Source of the DNA: Xiphydria camelus | Taxonomy: Eukaryota; Arthropoda; Insecta; Hymenoptera; Xiphydriidae | Assembly: GCA_963678675.1 (NCBI GenBank) | Contig: OY783192.1 | Span: 32,829,250 to 32,893,249 of the forward strand | Length of the DNA: 64,000 nucleotides | Direction of reading: 5' to 3' | Shown: piece by piece, positions 52,348-63,488 of the stretch | How positions within the stretch are numbered: the stretch's first letter is position 1 | Layout: every line of letters starts with the position of its first letter | Notes under the pieces: generated by a model | The model's input: only the letters and a program-made list of their open reading frames with translations | What the model was told of the DNA's origin: nothing | Databases searched by the model: none | Position numbers and translations under genes: made by a program

Positions 52348-52508
52348 GGGAGAGCGCCCACCAAAGTGGCGTGGCATAAGACGTGGCAGCGACGTGGCAA
52401 AAGTCATTATTTCAACTCGTAGTGGCATGCTAGATGCATGTCGAAACAATGGTTTTTGCCACGTCGCTGCCACGTCTTATGCCACGCCACTTTGGTGGGC
52501 GCTCTCCC
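52348..52508. mobile_element. Tourist-like MITE T with perfect 55-bp TIRs
   Basis: 161 bp. Arms 52348-52402 and 52454-52508 are exact reverse complements, starting GGGAGAGCGCCCACCAAAG. The 3-bp duplication TAA lies at 52345-52347 and 52509-52511. A 3-bp TWA target with a G-rich TIR is the PIF/Harbinger pattern. It differs from all other families here in target and GC content. Perfect arms suggest a very recent insertion. Confidence 0.92.
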
Positions 52509-52511
52509 TAA

Positions 52512-53097
52512 GAAAGCCCGCGAGAGCTCGTGAAACGTGAAACAGGAGCACGCGAAATAAACGCGCCGAGTGGAGTTTATACGTTTAACCATAAAATGAT
52601 CTATATAAGTATTCCCGCGCCGGCACGGCCGCGCGCACATCGAGTCCAATTTAATGCTCGGATCATTTTACACCGTCCGTCCGATCGAACGTCGTATTTA
52701 CGACTATTATCATCGTTATTATTATTATATCCAACGGCAGCGCGCGTCCAGCGGCCCGGTACTAAATCCCTCTATTAATTAACAACGGCGGAATAAATCC
52801 ATTATTTATTTACTTCCGCGATATAAATCCTCGCGCGCGTACCTGCGGCGCGGCGTGGCTCCGCTAAGGAGAGCTAATGGTATCTGGTGTCTAACGCCGG
52901 GATACTGAATTAACGCGCTTTCTCGAGCTGCGCGTGGACACGCGTATAACGGCGGCCGGCGTGCATATTCCCGTATGTATTTATTTATGACGCGCGTGCA
53001 TCGCGCTCGGCGACGTACAGAGGGACGTGGGACGTACAGTAATTGCTCGCACTTGCATACTCCGCTCTGGCTTCTGGCTGTATACAGGTACACGGAG
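52512..53097. other. CpG-rich unique stretch
   Basis: No repeat match. Small open frames only. Confidence 0.35.
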
Positions 53098-53320
53098 GGG
53101 ACAGTTTATTAATAGTTGATAAACGGATATTAGAATACGGTGAAATAAATATTTCGTTAAAACAAATGGATATTCATTAACTATCAGTGGTGACTGTTTA
53201 GGATAAAATAAATATTGTAATAATTAATAAATGTTTTCTCGTCCCAATGAAATATTTATTCATTTCGTCATATTCGAGTACACGTTTAGTAACTATAAAT
53301 AAATCTTCCCTTTAGTGCAC
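53098..53320. mobile_element. MITE family F, copy F6
   Basis: GGGACAGTTTATTAATAGTT to ACTATAAATAAATCTTCCCT. GGTGAAATAAATATTTCG and AATAAATGTTTTCTCGTCCC are present. Confidence 0.83.
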
Positions 53321-53357
53321 CGCGCACGTAAATCGACGAGTATTTCATTTTCTCACC

Positions 53358-53649
53358 CACGCTGAGAGAAATAATTGCTAGTGTCAAAACAAAAATGTTC
53401 TTTCACCAAAAACATGATATACTCGTAATACCAGAATCAAGCTATGGTTTTCTTCGTGGAAGAAAATATTTGATAGGCTTCAGTAATTTTTTTTTTTTCA
53501 CACAGAAAGAATGTCTTGTCTCAACGAAAGTATACTTGAATCACAAGAATATATATTCTTCGACTAAGAATTTGTATTCTTAAAAATTGTTAAGACCATA
53601 TTCTTGGCTCAAGTATTATTTTTGGCACTAGTGATTATTTATCTCAGTG
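53358..53649. mobile_element. MITE family C, copy C6
   Basis: CACGCTGAGAGAAATAATTG to GGCACTAGTGATTATTTATC...CAGTG. Full length, with AGAATCAAGCTATGGTTTTC and a poly-T middle. Confidence 0.9.
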
Positions 53650-55059
53650 TATCGTAGAATTCTTTACCTTCGTTTTTGATATTGGAGTATGTAATTATTA
53701 TTTGCATTCTTATTAATTCTTCTTCGTTATATTTCATTTTTATTCATCTTATATTATATAATTGTCATTCACACGCAACCTCATTTCTTGTCACGTATTT
53801 CATAAAAGTCAATCATATTTTTTAAGAGACACCTTACAGAACTCGCTACGTAGGTATGTCAATATTTCTCGTTTATTTTCAACTGGTTAAAATGAAAGTA
53901 AGAAAAAGCGGTCGAGCCACCCTCGCCGCACGTGCCTTGCCATATACGATCTAATCGAATCGAAGCTCGTCTTCGCGCCCCTACGTGGATCTCCGGTTGT
54001 CGCGCGCTATTCTTTCCGGGCCGCGATTTCCCGACGCGTCAAATTATTCGGCGAGGGCCGCTCGCGTTGTAACGTGGTAAGTCTATACGGCGGGGGATCA
54101 CGTGGGTCATAATATCGCGCGGGTTATATAATGCGAGGGCGAGAGGAAACGAGGAGAGGCCCGGGGGGGGGGGGATAATCCTCGCAGGCGGATTACTCAG
54201 GATTTTTCTTGGCTCCGGGGTAAAGGGAGAAAAAGACGCCCGGGCACTTCCTTGGCGGACGCCGCGCGCGGAGCCCGCCTCTCCTGCCAACCCCTGCTGA
54301 TATATTGTTCCCTTATCCTCTTTCCTTACATTATCCTTCCACCCCGTGGCATCGTACGCACACACATATATCCGCCTATCCGCGTGTAGGCAAGTCTCTG
54401 TACACAGGAAAATCTACAGACGGTATACGCGTGTGTACAGAGTCTGATACACTCGCGCTCTTCTGATCGCGTGCACGCGCGCAGACGCTCGCAGTCGTAC
54501 ATCTCGGTGCCCACTAATACGTTAACGTGCAGCGAACGAACACATTTCTCTCCTTCCCTCTCTATCTCTCTCCCCCTCTCTCTCTCTCTCTCTCTCTCTC
54601 TCGAGAGAGAGAGAGATGTGCTCTCCGGCTGGGTTTATAATATCATACACCGGCTCTGAAATAATGCGCCTGCTTTTGGCTCCCCTACCCCTCCTCAACC
54701 CCATCTTCATCTCTACGTTCGAACCACCCCGACTACCTCACTTCATCTATCAACAGTTTTCTTTCCCCCCCGCTCGCGCTTTTCCACAAAGATTTATGAA
54801 ATGGTACTTTGTACGTTTCCACTTTACGCGAGCGCGTCCATCCCCCGCCGTTTCGTCGGTTAGGGGTGTGCAGACGCGGCGACCGGTAGCGTGGCTCGAT
54901 GATGGAGACACCGCGATTTCGCTGGGACGATTCAAGTGCATCGTCAATTTAGCCGTGCGACGGTGTGGGTTCACTTTGTTCTCGCGACGGTGATATTTTA
55001 TTTCCGAGGTTCGTTGATTATCATACGGACACGAGAAAATGATATGGGAAATTTTAGTG
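53650..55059. other. Unassigned stretch with simple repeats
   Basis: 53660-53900 AT-rich, 53920-54960 CpG-rich, a 12-G run at 54163-54174 and a CT/GA palindrome at 54576-54616. No credible gene. Confidence 0.4.
54576..54616. repeat. (CT)n then (GA)n palindrome
   Basis: About 13 CT units run directly into about 7 GA units at a TCGA centre, making a self-complementary microsatellite. Confidence 0.9.
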
Positions 55060-55307
55060 TCCCAGGTGGAAAAGTTCTGTATATTTTGTGTATATTTATA
55101 TGTGGATTTGATCATATAGGGATTATGACGTATGGTTTCTATAGTAACTATGTATAGACTTCATGTGGATTATACAAACATTAAAAAATTTATATGTAGT
55201 CGTGATATGGTTAATACAGAAATCATATATAATAAATGTATGACCAAATCCACATAATATATGGACTATATACAAAAAAATACCTATATAGAACTTTTCC
55301 GCCTGGG
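55060..55307. mobile_element. MITE family H, copy H3 (uninterrupted)
   Basis: CCAGGTGGAAAAGTTCTGTA to CTATATAGAACTTTTCCGCC. It is a self-complementary ~248-bp element and the reference for reading H1, H2 and H5. Confidence 0.9.
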
Positions 55308-55312
55308 GTATT

Positions 55313-55490
55313 TGATATAAAAGAGGTACGCGTAAGGTTTTTTCAAATGTTGCTACTGCGCCGAAGAGCAATTTTTTCTTCGAAGCTTTAGTAAATTGTA
55401 ATATGTAGACCATTACGATTCAATATTTTCGAAAGAAAAATTACTCTATTGCGCACTGTAAAAACATCTGAAAACCTTCATGCGTATAGA
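55313..55490. mobile_element. MITE family D, copy D3
   Basis: GAGGTACGCGTAAGGTTTTT, CTACTGCGCCGAAGAGCAAT, TTTCTTCGAAGCTTTAG, TTTTCGAAAGAAAAATTACT and ACATCTGAAAACCTTCATGC. Lies five bases from H3. Confidence 0.7.
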
Positions 55491-55727
55491 GTGGAGCAAA
55501 AGTTGCCGAAAATAAAAAGTGCCATTCGATAGATTTTCATAAATAAACTGCTTCGTTTATTCGCAATCAGCGTTCTCTAGCAGCTGTCGCATATACGGAA
55601 ACTATTTCTACGTAACGCAACTATCAAATACGGGTAGTGGTTTACTAACTAACTAACTAAAAGTTAGTCTAGTTTACTAACTAGACTAACCGAATGGTAC
55701 TTTTAGTCCCAATCTACCCTACCCAGA

Positions 55728-55900
55728 CGGAAAAGTTCTATATATGATCTATATACATATGGATTTGGTCATATCAGGATTATATATGATTTCTATATTA
55801 ATCATATACAGACTGTATATAGATTATACAAATATTAAAAAATCCAAATGTAGTCCTTATATCGTTAATATAAAAATAATATGTAATCCATACACAGTAC
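55728..55900. mobile_element. MITE family H, copy H4 (truncated)
   Basis: CAGACGGAAAAGTTCTATAT at the left, then the ATATGGATTTGGTCATATC and GATTATATATGATTTCTA words. The right end is missing after ATGTAATCCATACAC. Confidence 0.8.
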
Positions 55901-57134
55901 AATTTATTGCTCCAGTCTCTCTCTTCGTGTGGATACTTTCTTTACGTTATTTATCAATTTCACTTATATATCGAAGATAATTCCTCCGAGTCGAGTCGAA
56001 ATCTTCCAAGTAAACCGTTACCATTCGCGCGATACGTTAACGCGCAATAAACGACTTCGTGAAGAGCAAATCGCGCGATGATAAAGCGACACAGAGTTTA
56101 CGCACAGTTTCGCCAAATTCGGAAACTACTTGTGAGACACCTCACATGAAAATATAGGCGACACCCTCCCCATGGTCCTTCCCATATGTCGAACCGTCGC
56201 GCGCGTAGATATATCCAACGAGACACGCGCACCTCGCGCGCGCGCGCCGGCACCACGTATACGGCGATACGCGCATTATTCCTGCGAACCGCGTCCTTCC
56301 CTCGCAAGGCGACGACGTATAAGACTCATGCGTGCGTGCGTGCGTCGCGAGCGCACGCGTGTCCCCGCCGAACTTGGCTAGGGTTGGCCGGGGGAGCGAA
56401 CGAGAGAGAGAGAGAGAGAGAGAAGCTTCGCCGTCGGCACATAAGAATTCTGGCGAGTGCGTGCGTGCGTGCGTGCATGCGTGGGACGACGGAATGCTAT
56501 ATCGGGATTCTCTTCGAGCCTGCCCCTCTGAACCGATTCCAAGACTCAGCCCGGAGCCACACCCACCGTCTAACTTCCCCTTCCCGGCCGCGGTGTCCGC
56601 CACCCTCTCGCCGCGGCTCTTCTCCACATCCCTCTCCCCCTCCCCCTATCGTCCAGCCCGCATCCATCATCCCCGCGTGTGGGGGAATCTCGCGCTCGGA
56701 TCTCTCGCGATTTCTAAATCCACCCACTTTTCTGCGCGCTAAATTCAGCCCTGCGTTTCGGCTCTCGCTCATCGCTGGGAACTTTTTTTTCTTGGAAATA
56801 CCGCTGTACTGTCCCTGCATTAGAAGAGGAGGAGGAGGAGGAGGATGGTATGAAGAGACTTGCGGCGGATCGACGTTAGATATTGGAAATAGAGGGAATA
56901 TATGCGCGTGGACAAGGGGCGACGTCTATTGCATTCCTACGGAGTTCCTCGGAGGAAATTTGCCCGCGGGGTGACTTCCATCGTTACTTAGGGTATATTA
57001 GTAGGTACTCTCTCTTGGATTTATCTTGATGAGAGAATAGGCGCGATATTATGTCATACTCGTACTAATTTTATTCGTGTTCGAGCACCTTGGGGGAGGG
57101 AAGTATAATTAGGGATCGCTGTATCTCGAGATCG

Positions 57135-57180
<46 letters not shown>

Positions 57181-57282
57181 TGTTTCCTACATAATTGTAG
57201 AGCTATGAAAACTGCGTAGCTTTTATTCAGAAGATTTTTTCCTCCAATTGATCAATCATGAAGTAAAGCGCATTGAGAGAAC
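55901..57282. other. CpG-rich stretch with many simple repeats
   Basis: (GTGC)n at 56331-56345 and 56457-56479, (GA)n at 56402-56423, (GAG)n at 56823-56846, (GA)n at 57139-57176. The 262-codon frame 56186-56974 and the 161-codon frame 56142-56627 on the other strand overlap these tracts and are rejected. Confidence 0.5.
57139..57176. repeat. (GA)19 microsatellite
   Basis: Uninterrupted GA units followed by an A-run. Confidence 0.97.
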
Positions 57283-57488
57283 AGTTTTTATGAACGTATA
57301 TTTCTTTATAGCGAAAAAAAATGTTTCGTTAGGCCAAGTAAATGTGTGTTAATTATTATGAGGCTTATTTCATTTGAACACGAAAAGAGTCATGGTTAAC
57401 GAATATTTGCTTGGACCAACGAAATATTTCTTTCGCCTTAACCAATAATACGTTCATTAACTATAAATAAAATATTCCCTTTGTGTAG
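57283..57488. mobile_element. MITE family F, copy F7
   Basis: AACAGTTTTTATGAACGTAT to CTATAAATAAAATATTCCCT. It contains TTTCGTTAGGCCAAGTAAAT and ATTTGCTTGGACCAACGAAA. Confidence 0.78.
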
Positions 57489-57529
57489 AAATGTATCAAG
57501 AGCCTGGATAAGGCTATTCTACAGTCTAA

Positions 57530-57788
57530 ACTGAGAGAAATCATTGTTAGCGCCAAAAAAATTTGTTCTTTCGAGCTATGCTTTCCTTCGTGTAAGAAAA
57601 TATTTGATACGCTCGAATAATTGTTTTTTTTTTCGCGCCGAAAGAATTTCTTATCCAAATGAAGGTATCCTTGAATCAGGAATGTATATTCTTCGACCAA
57701 GAATGCGTATTCTAAAAAATGTCTAAGATCATAATATATTCTTGGCTCAAGGAATATTTTTTGACGCTAGCAATTATTTATCTCAGTG
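57530..57788. mobile_element. MITE family C, copy C7
   Basis: ACTGAGAGAAATCATTGTTA to GACGCTAGCAATTATTTATC...CAGTG. TA follows at 57789-57790. Confidence 0.9.
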
Positions 57789-59464
57789 TATCTACACCGT
57801 CATAGCTCTATCGTGGACTAATCCGAGCCTGTTATACGTTTCTCCTTGTGAAGAAAAATGAGATCTGTTTCTCTCAATGCTCCAACGAAGTCCCTCTCTC
57901 ACAGCCTCCCCGAAAAAGCCCCGAAAAATCCCCGACGACCATTCGTTTCCAGAAGCGGAAGTGAAAGGGCGCGCGCAGCTACATTCCGCGGCGCGTATAG
58001 CGCTCGAAGAAGTCGCTCCGCGTGTGTTGCGACGATGCCTCTTGGCACGACGCCTCCGAAAGTCAAGCGAGCGTGCGAGCCAGCGCGCGGCGGTTATAAC
58101 GGAGAGAGATCTCCCTCTCTTCCTCTTTCGCGCAGAACGCGGCACCAGCGGAGAATAAACTACTTATTCATCATTGCCCGCCGGTAGCCACGCGCAATTA
58201 GACGCACTCTCCGGGGTCTTGGCTGACCCAGAAATCAATTAGGCGTATCCCGGACATTTTTCACCGTGTTTACCCGCGACGCGCGCCACCCTCTCCCGCG
58301 TCCCTTACCGCGCGCGGTCACTCGCCCCTTCCGGGCTCGTTTATTAATCGTTACACGCCTGTTACGACGGATCGCACTTCGTAGTTCGGATCCGATCCCG
58401 CGGCAGGGTGTAATGGGGCAGGTGCGTTGGGCAGTTCGACCGCGCGGTGATGCTACCGGTAATTTGTAAGAGGATTTTTTTTCCGCTACCCTCGGGGGCT
58501 CTCCCTCCCTCCCTCGTTCGAAATGGAGAGAAAAAGGAATCGAGCGTGAGCGCGCGCGCTCACGACGCGTGCAGTGCAATTTGCGTGCATCCGTGGGCTC
58601 GTTTGCCGCGACTCTTCCGGGTTTCGTGTCTTGAGAAATGTGTGTGTTCGTTTTTAAGGAGTCGCTCTCGAGTAGCGAGAGGAAGACCGAGAGTCGCGCC
58701 CGCTTGCGTTCTGATGATGATGATGGCGGTGGTAATGGCGGGGGGTGTCTCGATTTTAGTATCCATCTCGCGATCGTTTCGATCACTGCGCCGGTCGTCG
58801 TAACGAACCGGCGATTGCTCGATCGCGTGGACCTCGCACGGACGAAATCTTGGGGAGGGGAAATCAACGTGGAGAGGCATAGCTGCGAGATAGATTTATT
58901 TACGAACCTGGAGCGGTTTCAAAATCGAATCATTTCCATAGAGACGAATTAAGTACACGCGAGTTATGTTTCCCGCGGGAATTCTTAAGTAGAATCTAGG
59001 ATCTCGTGACTGAAGCGGAGGAGATATTTGTAAAATATCCCCAATTGAAACATATCCTTATTTTCTTTCGATTTAATCCTCGCGTCCCTGATACTCCACC
59101 GCGGAAAATATCGCCCCGAGATACCCTGTTTAAAAAATCTGGTATATTCTTATAAAAATTCATAAAATTTCGTTCAGTTCTATCAGCAGCGAATTTTTGC
59201 TGATAGACACATTTATAAGGATTTGTGTATTTCTATGGGCCCTATTTGTTTATGAGGTTTTCCGGGTATGAAATATATCAGTTTTTATTATAATAGATTC
59301 TACAAATTTTTGCGGGAAAAAAGATTATACCATAATATATATTAAGATTATACCATATGAGGCTAAACTTTTTGCCAGGAAAAAAGATTCAATCACTATT
59401 ATCTCATTATTATGAACTTTGACCTATTTTGATATAAGATTTTGTTGCACAGATAAAAATATAA
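57789..59464. other. CpG-rich then AT-rich unassigned stretch
   Basis: 57850-58950 is CpG-rich with overlapping frames on both strands, the longest 210 codons (58235-58867, minus). None shows a domain. 59000-59460 is AT-rich with a CTATCAGCA...TGCTGATAG hairpin near 59187-59212 and a weak family M-like word at 59397-59440. Confidence 0.4.
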
Positions 59465-59591
59465 CCTTCAAAAAGTATTAGGCAAACATTAGTCAAAACG
59501 AACAAATCCAGTAGATAGACAGAACTTGGTATTTGAAAAGCATAAAAGTATTCATTTATTAGAAATGTCTATCTATTGGATAGGTTACCCT
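59465..59591 (-). mobile_element. Short element L2
   Basis: Reverse copy of L1: TCCAGTAGATAGACAGAACT, TGGTATTTGAAAAGCATAAA, CTATCTATTGGATAGGTTAC CCT. Not nested in a recognisable element. Confidence 0.65.
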
Positions 59592-59939
<348 letters not shown>

Positions 59940-60504
59940 GCCAACTCCGAGCCTCCTTCGCCTCAGCTCGACCATATTTTTGTGTCCCCTTGGCAACCAG
60001 AGTTCGACGTATCTATACGTACCTACGCGCGGGTACGGTGCCGCCAGATCGGCAGATTCGATAGGAACGATCGATGTCGCCGTTAGCGACGTCGCACCAG
60101 CCATTTCCGTGGGACGAGTCGCGCAGGCAGTGATCGAAATGCTAAACGAGAGATATAATGTCGAGCGTGCGGCGCTTCCTTCGCGGGGGCTGAGACGTGC
60201 GTGTGAAGTGTAATGAGTTGGGCGGGGAACCGGAAGTCGACTCTGATCTCTCGCTGGTATATATGTATGTACGTAGGTACTTCTGTGTGTTCGAGATCTT
60301 ACATCTGTACAGGTGTACCTATCTGTTATACGCGTGGAGACTAATCGCTCGTCCGAACGGTGTGTTAGGCGGTTTTCTTCCTTTTCGCGGCTATTTTCTC
60401 TCCCCTCGTTTCCTACTCTTTTTCCTTGGGTTGTAAACAAGGAATCGAGTTAGTCATCTCTCTGATCCAGTGGATTAGAGATTACCGGATGATTCATGTG
60501 AGTG
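59940..60504. other. Unique CpG-rich stretch
   Basis: Small open frames only. The 205-codon minus frame 59823-60440 is half simple repeat and is rejected. Confidence 0.4.
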
Positions 60505-60920
60505 CACTGAGCAGAATAATTGTTAATGCTAAAAAATTGTTTCCTTTTTTTCAATCATTAGAACACGATATAATCACAGGATCAAGTTATGGTTTGAAAA
60601 AATTGTACATGGTTTGTATATAGTCGATATATAGATTTGGTCCTATATGGATTATATATGATTTCTACTTCTATAAACCATATACGGAATATGTATACAT
60701 TATTTAAATCTTTTAAATTTTTATATATAATCCATATATAGTTCATATATATGGTTTATATAGAAATCGTATATAGTCTTTATAGGAGCAAATCCATATA
60801 AGGACTATATGTATAATCCATATAGAACTTTTCCGCCTGAGCATGACGTGATCCTGGAATTATATTATGCTTCTCTTTTAGAGGAAACTATTTTTTTGGA
60901 ACCAGCAATTATTTCTCTCA
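60505..60920. mobile_element. MITE family C, copy C8 (interrupted)
   Basis: CACTGAGCAGAATAATTGTT, GATATAATCACAGGATCAAG, TTATGGTTTG, then nested H5, then GACGTGATCCTGGAATTATA, GAGGAAACTATTTTTTTGGA and ACCAGCAATTATTTCTCTC. Confidence 0.85.
60596..60842. mobile_element. MITE family H, copy H5, nested in C8
   Basis: AAAAAATTGTACATGGTTTG (diverged left end) to ATATAGAACTTTTCCGCCTG. ATATATAATCCATATATAGT and TATATGGTTTATATAGAAAT are in the interior. Confidence 0.85.
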
Positions 60921-61664
60921 ACGTCCTCCTAGAGAATTTTCATCGAATCATTCTCCTCGTTTCATCGCTCCTTCTTCTCTTCTTCTTCTTCTCCTCCTGC
61001 TCCTCTCGCTACAGTCTTCATCTCGCGTTCTCCCTTCGTCCCACCTCCATCCTTCTTTCCCGCCGAGCCTTCCTTCGTCTCTGCCGCACCAACCAGTCGA
61101 CCAGTGTGATAAAGCATCGGCACGACTCGTTCGCAATTTTATCGCTCAGTGATCGCTACAAATTTGCGGAGCGCAAAACTCGTTCCGAAAGATTTATTCC
61201 CACCTTCGCGCACCGAGCGTTCGCGCGCGTGCGCACGCGTGCGCGGTATCGGCGTGCTCCCTCGCGCACGCGCTTACGCACGCAATCGCGCCGAGACGTA
61301 CCGATGTACAGTCGCGCGCGCGCGCGCGCCTCGTTCACCGAGCTCACCACCAGCGAGTGATTCACTGCCGGATAAATCCACCTTTAGAGCGCCTCGACGG
61401 ATTCGTAAATTCTGCAGGTGGATCGCTCGCAAACACTCGCTGCGCTCGATGCTCGAAATAGATCAAAGCGCTGCGCGGAGGGAATTATCGGTCGCAGATG
61501 CATCTCCGACGCTCTGCGCTTAATGCCGTCGCTCCGAGAAGTCGCCACTCGACTTGCACTTTTCCCCGCGACGACGCGCGCGCGCTACGATTTTGAAATG
61601 GTGTCGTTCGAAAGGTCGAGAATCGCCGAGCGCTCGGCGATTCCCACACGGGAATTATGAGCAT
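60921..61664. other. CpG-rich unique stretch
   Basis: 60960-61010 is (CTT)/(CTC)-rich. 61200-61340 has long alternating CG words. The 183-codon frame 60809-61360 starts inside MITE H5, which argues against a gene. Confidence 0.45.
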
Positions 61665-61666
61665 TT

Positions 61667-62175
61667 TTGAGATGCCCGAATTCTGGTACTATATACATTA
61701 TGTATGGCACTACATGCGCTTTGTATGGCACTGTAGAGCAAATTCAAAATTACGAGTAATACTGCCATACGCGGAATAGCATTTCATTCTCCGCGTATAG
61801 TAAGCATTAATAATACAATATCGCATATTTTCAAATAATTTACAAGGCTGTATTGCAATAAATGCCAATGATTGTAGATATTTTTAGAACTGCCGTATGG
61901 CAGTATTATAAAAAATGCCAATTAGCTGTATTACAAAAAATACCAACGGCTGCATTGTAGGTAGAAAATGCCATAAGTGCTGTATTGCAAAATGACAAAT
62001 TATCTTAAAATACACCACAGTGGATTAATGTTTGCTATATGCAGAGAATGAAATGCTATTCTGTAAGGCAACATTTTTCATTGTTTCGAGCTATCACTAC
62101 AGTGCCATACAAAAAGCGTATACATAATACCATACTGAGGACATACAGTACCAGAATTCTAGCATCCAAAATCCC
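61667..62175. mobile_element. Foldback element W with internal tandem repeats
   Basis: Outer arms AATTCTGGTACTATATACAT, TATGTATGGCACTACATGCG, CTTTGTATGGCACTGTAG pair with 62098-62160. A second pair of arms (CGCGGAATAGCATTTCATTC at 61780, mirrored by GAATGAAATGCTATTCTG at 62045) lies inside. The loop holds five ~24-30-bp units like GCTGTATTGCAATAAATGCC at 61847, 61901, 61925, 61950 and 61979. About 509 bp, non-coding. Confidence 0.85.
61847..62001. repeat. Degenerate tandem array inside W
   Basis: Five units with consensus GCTGTATTNCAAAAAATGCC and variable spacers. The spacing from one GCTG-type word to the next is 54, 24, 25 and 29 bases, so the first interval may hold a decayed unit. Confidence 0.65.
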
Positions 62176-63264
62176 TCATTTGACTTCATATTTCACCGTC
62201 AAGGATTCCGAAACACTCGAGGAAATCGTCGCTCGATGGACGCGACGAGTATATCGCCGCTGCTTTTGGCTCGATCGCTTTTTTCTCTCTTCTTGCTCCA
62301 CATGCATTCTTCCTCGCGAAAAAGCACCTGCGGTTCGCGTTGCGGGGCGAGCGAAACGCCGTCGCTCGTAATGCATCGCGAAACGGAGGCGGGCGAACGG
62401 TGGGCGCGGACGTGCTAATTATGCTGTCAATTTTTTTCTCAAATCCTAAACAGACTAACAAACGGCCAAGTGCATTTTAACCAGCGGTTCCCGGCACTCC
62501 GCGCGCGCGAGATAAAAGATAAGAGTACCTCGATTTCTCTCCTCCGTCTGCTCCCTTCTCCGCGCCCGTTCGCATTCTCGCGCCTTGGAAGATCGAAGAT
62601 ATAGCTTATGGTCTTCCGCGGGATATAAACGGCTCCGTAATTGGCTGTCCGAGCGCGATACGCCAATAACGCCCGGTCTTACGGGCAGCGTTTTATTTAT
62701 GCGCCCGGTCCTTCGGGTTTCGCGCGCGCCTTCTTTCTCGACGTGGTGCCGAATTCCCCTTCGTCCTCTCTCTTCCTCTTATGGGATCTTTATCGCACTG
62801 TTCAGTGATACCGCGTTCCGTTTTGGTCGCTTGTTATCATAGTTGGTAGTCTTGTTATGGGATCAGTGTGTATGCATTTTTGCACGTTCAAATCAACCGA
62901 ACTTTGTATATTAATTCAACATTTTCCGCGTTAAAATTAACATAAAGAATTATAAAATTAACGCGCAAGAATGTTAGATTTATACAAAGAATCAGTTGAA
63001 TTTAATGTACGCTGAGAACAAATTTAGTCGTTTCAATGAAATTGTTTGAGAGTTTAAGGTTAAATTTCGTTAAACTGATCGTTGTTTGTTTGTGTTTATG
63101 TATATAGTTAGAATAACTACATTTATTCGTTTCATTCGATAAAATTCGTCTCGTCCGCAGATGTGAATCAATTCAACTTCATTGCTTGATTAAATCAATC
63201 CGAGTTGTTTTTTTTTTCGACAAAAATGTTTATCAGACGAACGCTGGAAGTACATTGTTAACTA
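62176..63264. other. Unassigned stretch
   Basis: 62180-62840 CpG-rich, with small frames. 62880-63250 is AT-rich and has CGCTGAGAACAAATTTAGTC and AGTTAGAATAACTA words suggesting a badly decayed family E-like element around 63012-63125. No gene. Confidence 0.35.
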
Positions 63265-63488
63265 CACTGAGGAAAGAAAGTAATTTGATTCAACAGAATT
63301 TTGAGATTACGGGCGGCCAACTAAATATATAGTTATTTGAACAAATATCTCTAGTTCAAGCAGCTAAGTATCTAGTTACCCAACTAAATTTTAGTTACTT
63401 AAACTACATATCTGTCGAGATAGCTATATATTATTTAAAGGGCCGCCCGATGAAAAAAAGTTCGTGGCTTGGAAACTTTTTCCCAGTG
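63265..63488. mobile_element. MITE Z (single copy)
   Basis: TA-flanked (63263-63264 and 63489-63490). CACTGAGGAAAGAAAG at the left and CTTTTTCCCAGTG at the right. An inner ATTACGGGCGGCC is mirrored by GGGCCGCCCGA. The loop is a run of ACTAAATATATAGTTA-like half-palindromes. Only the outer parts pair. Confidence 0.82.

Noticed and set aside
56186..56974. 262-codon plus-strand frame
   Set aside because: Runs through several microsatellites and has long competing frames on the opposite strand.
58235..58867. 210-codon minus-strand frame
   Set aside because: Arginine/proline-rich CpG artefact with equally long frames on the plus strand and no recognised motif.
60809..61360. 183-codon plus-strand frame
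   Set aside because: Begins inside MITE H5 and passes through MITE C8 into CTT-rich and CG-alternating sequence.
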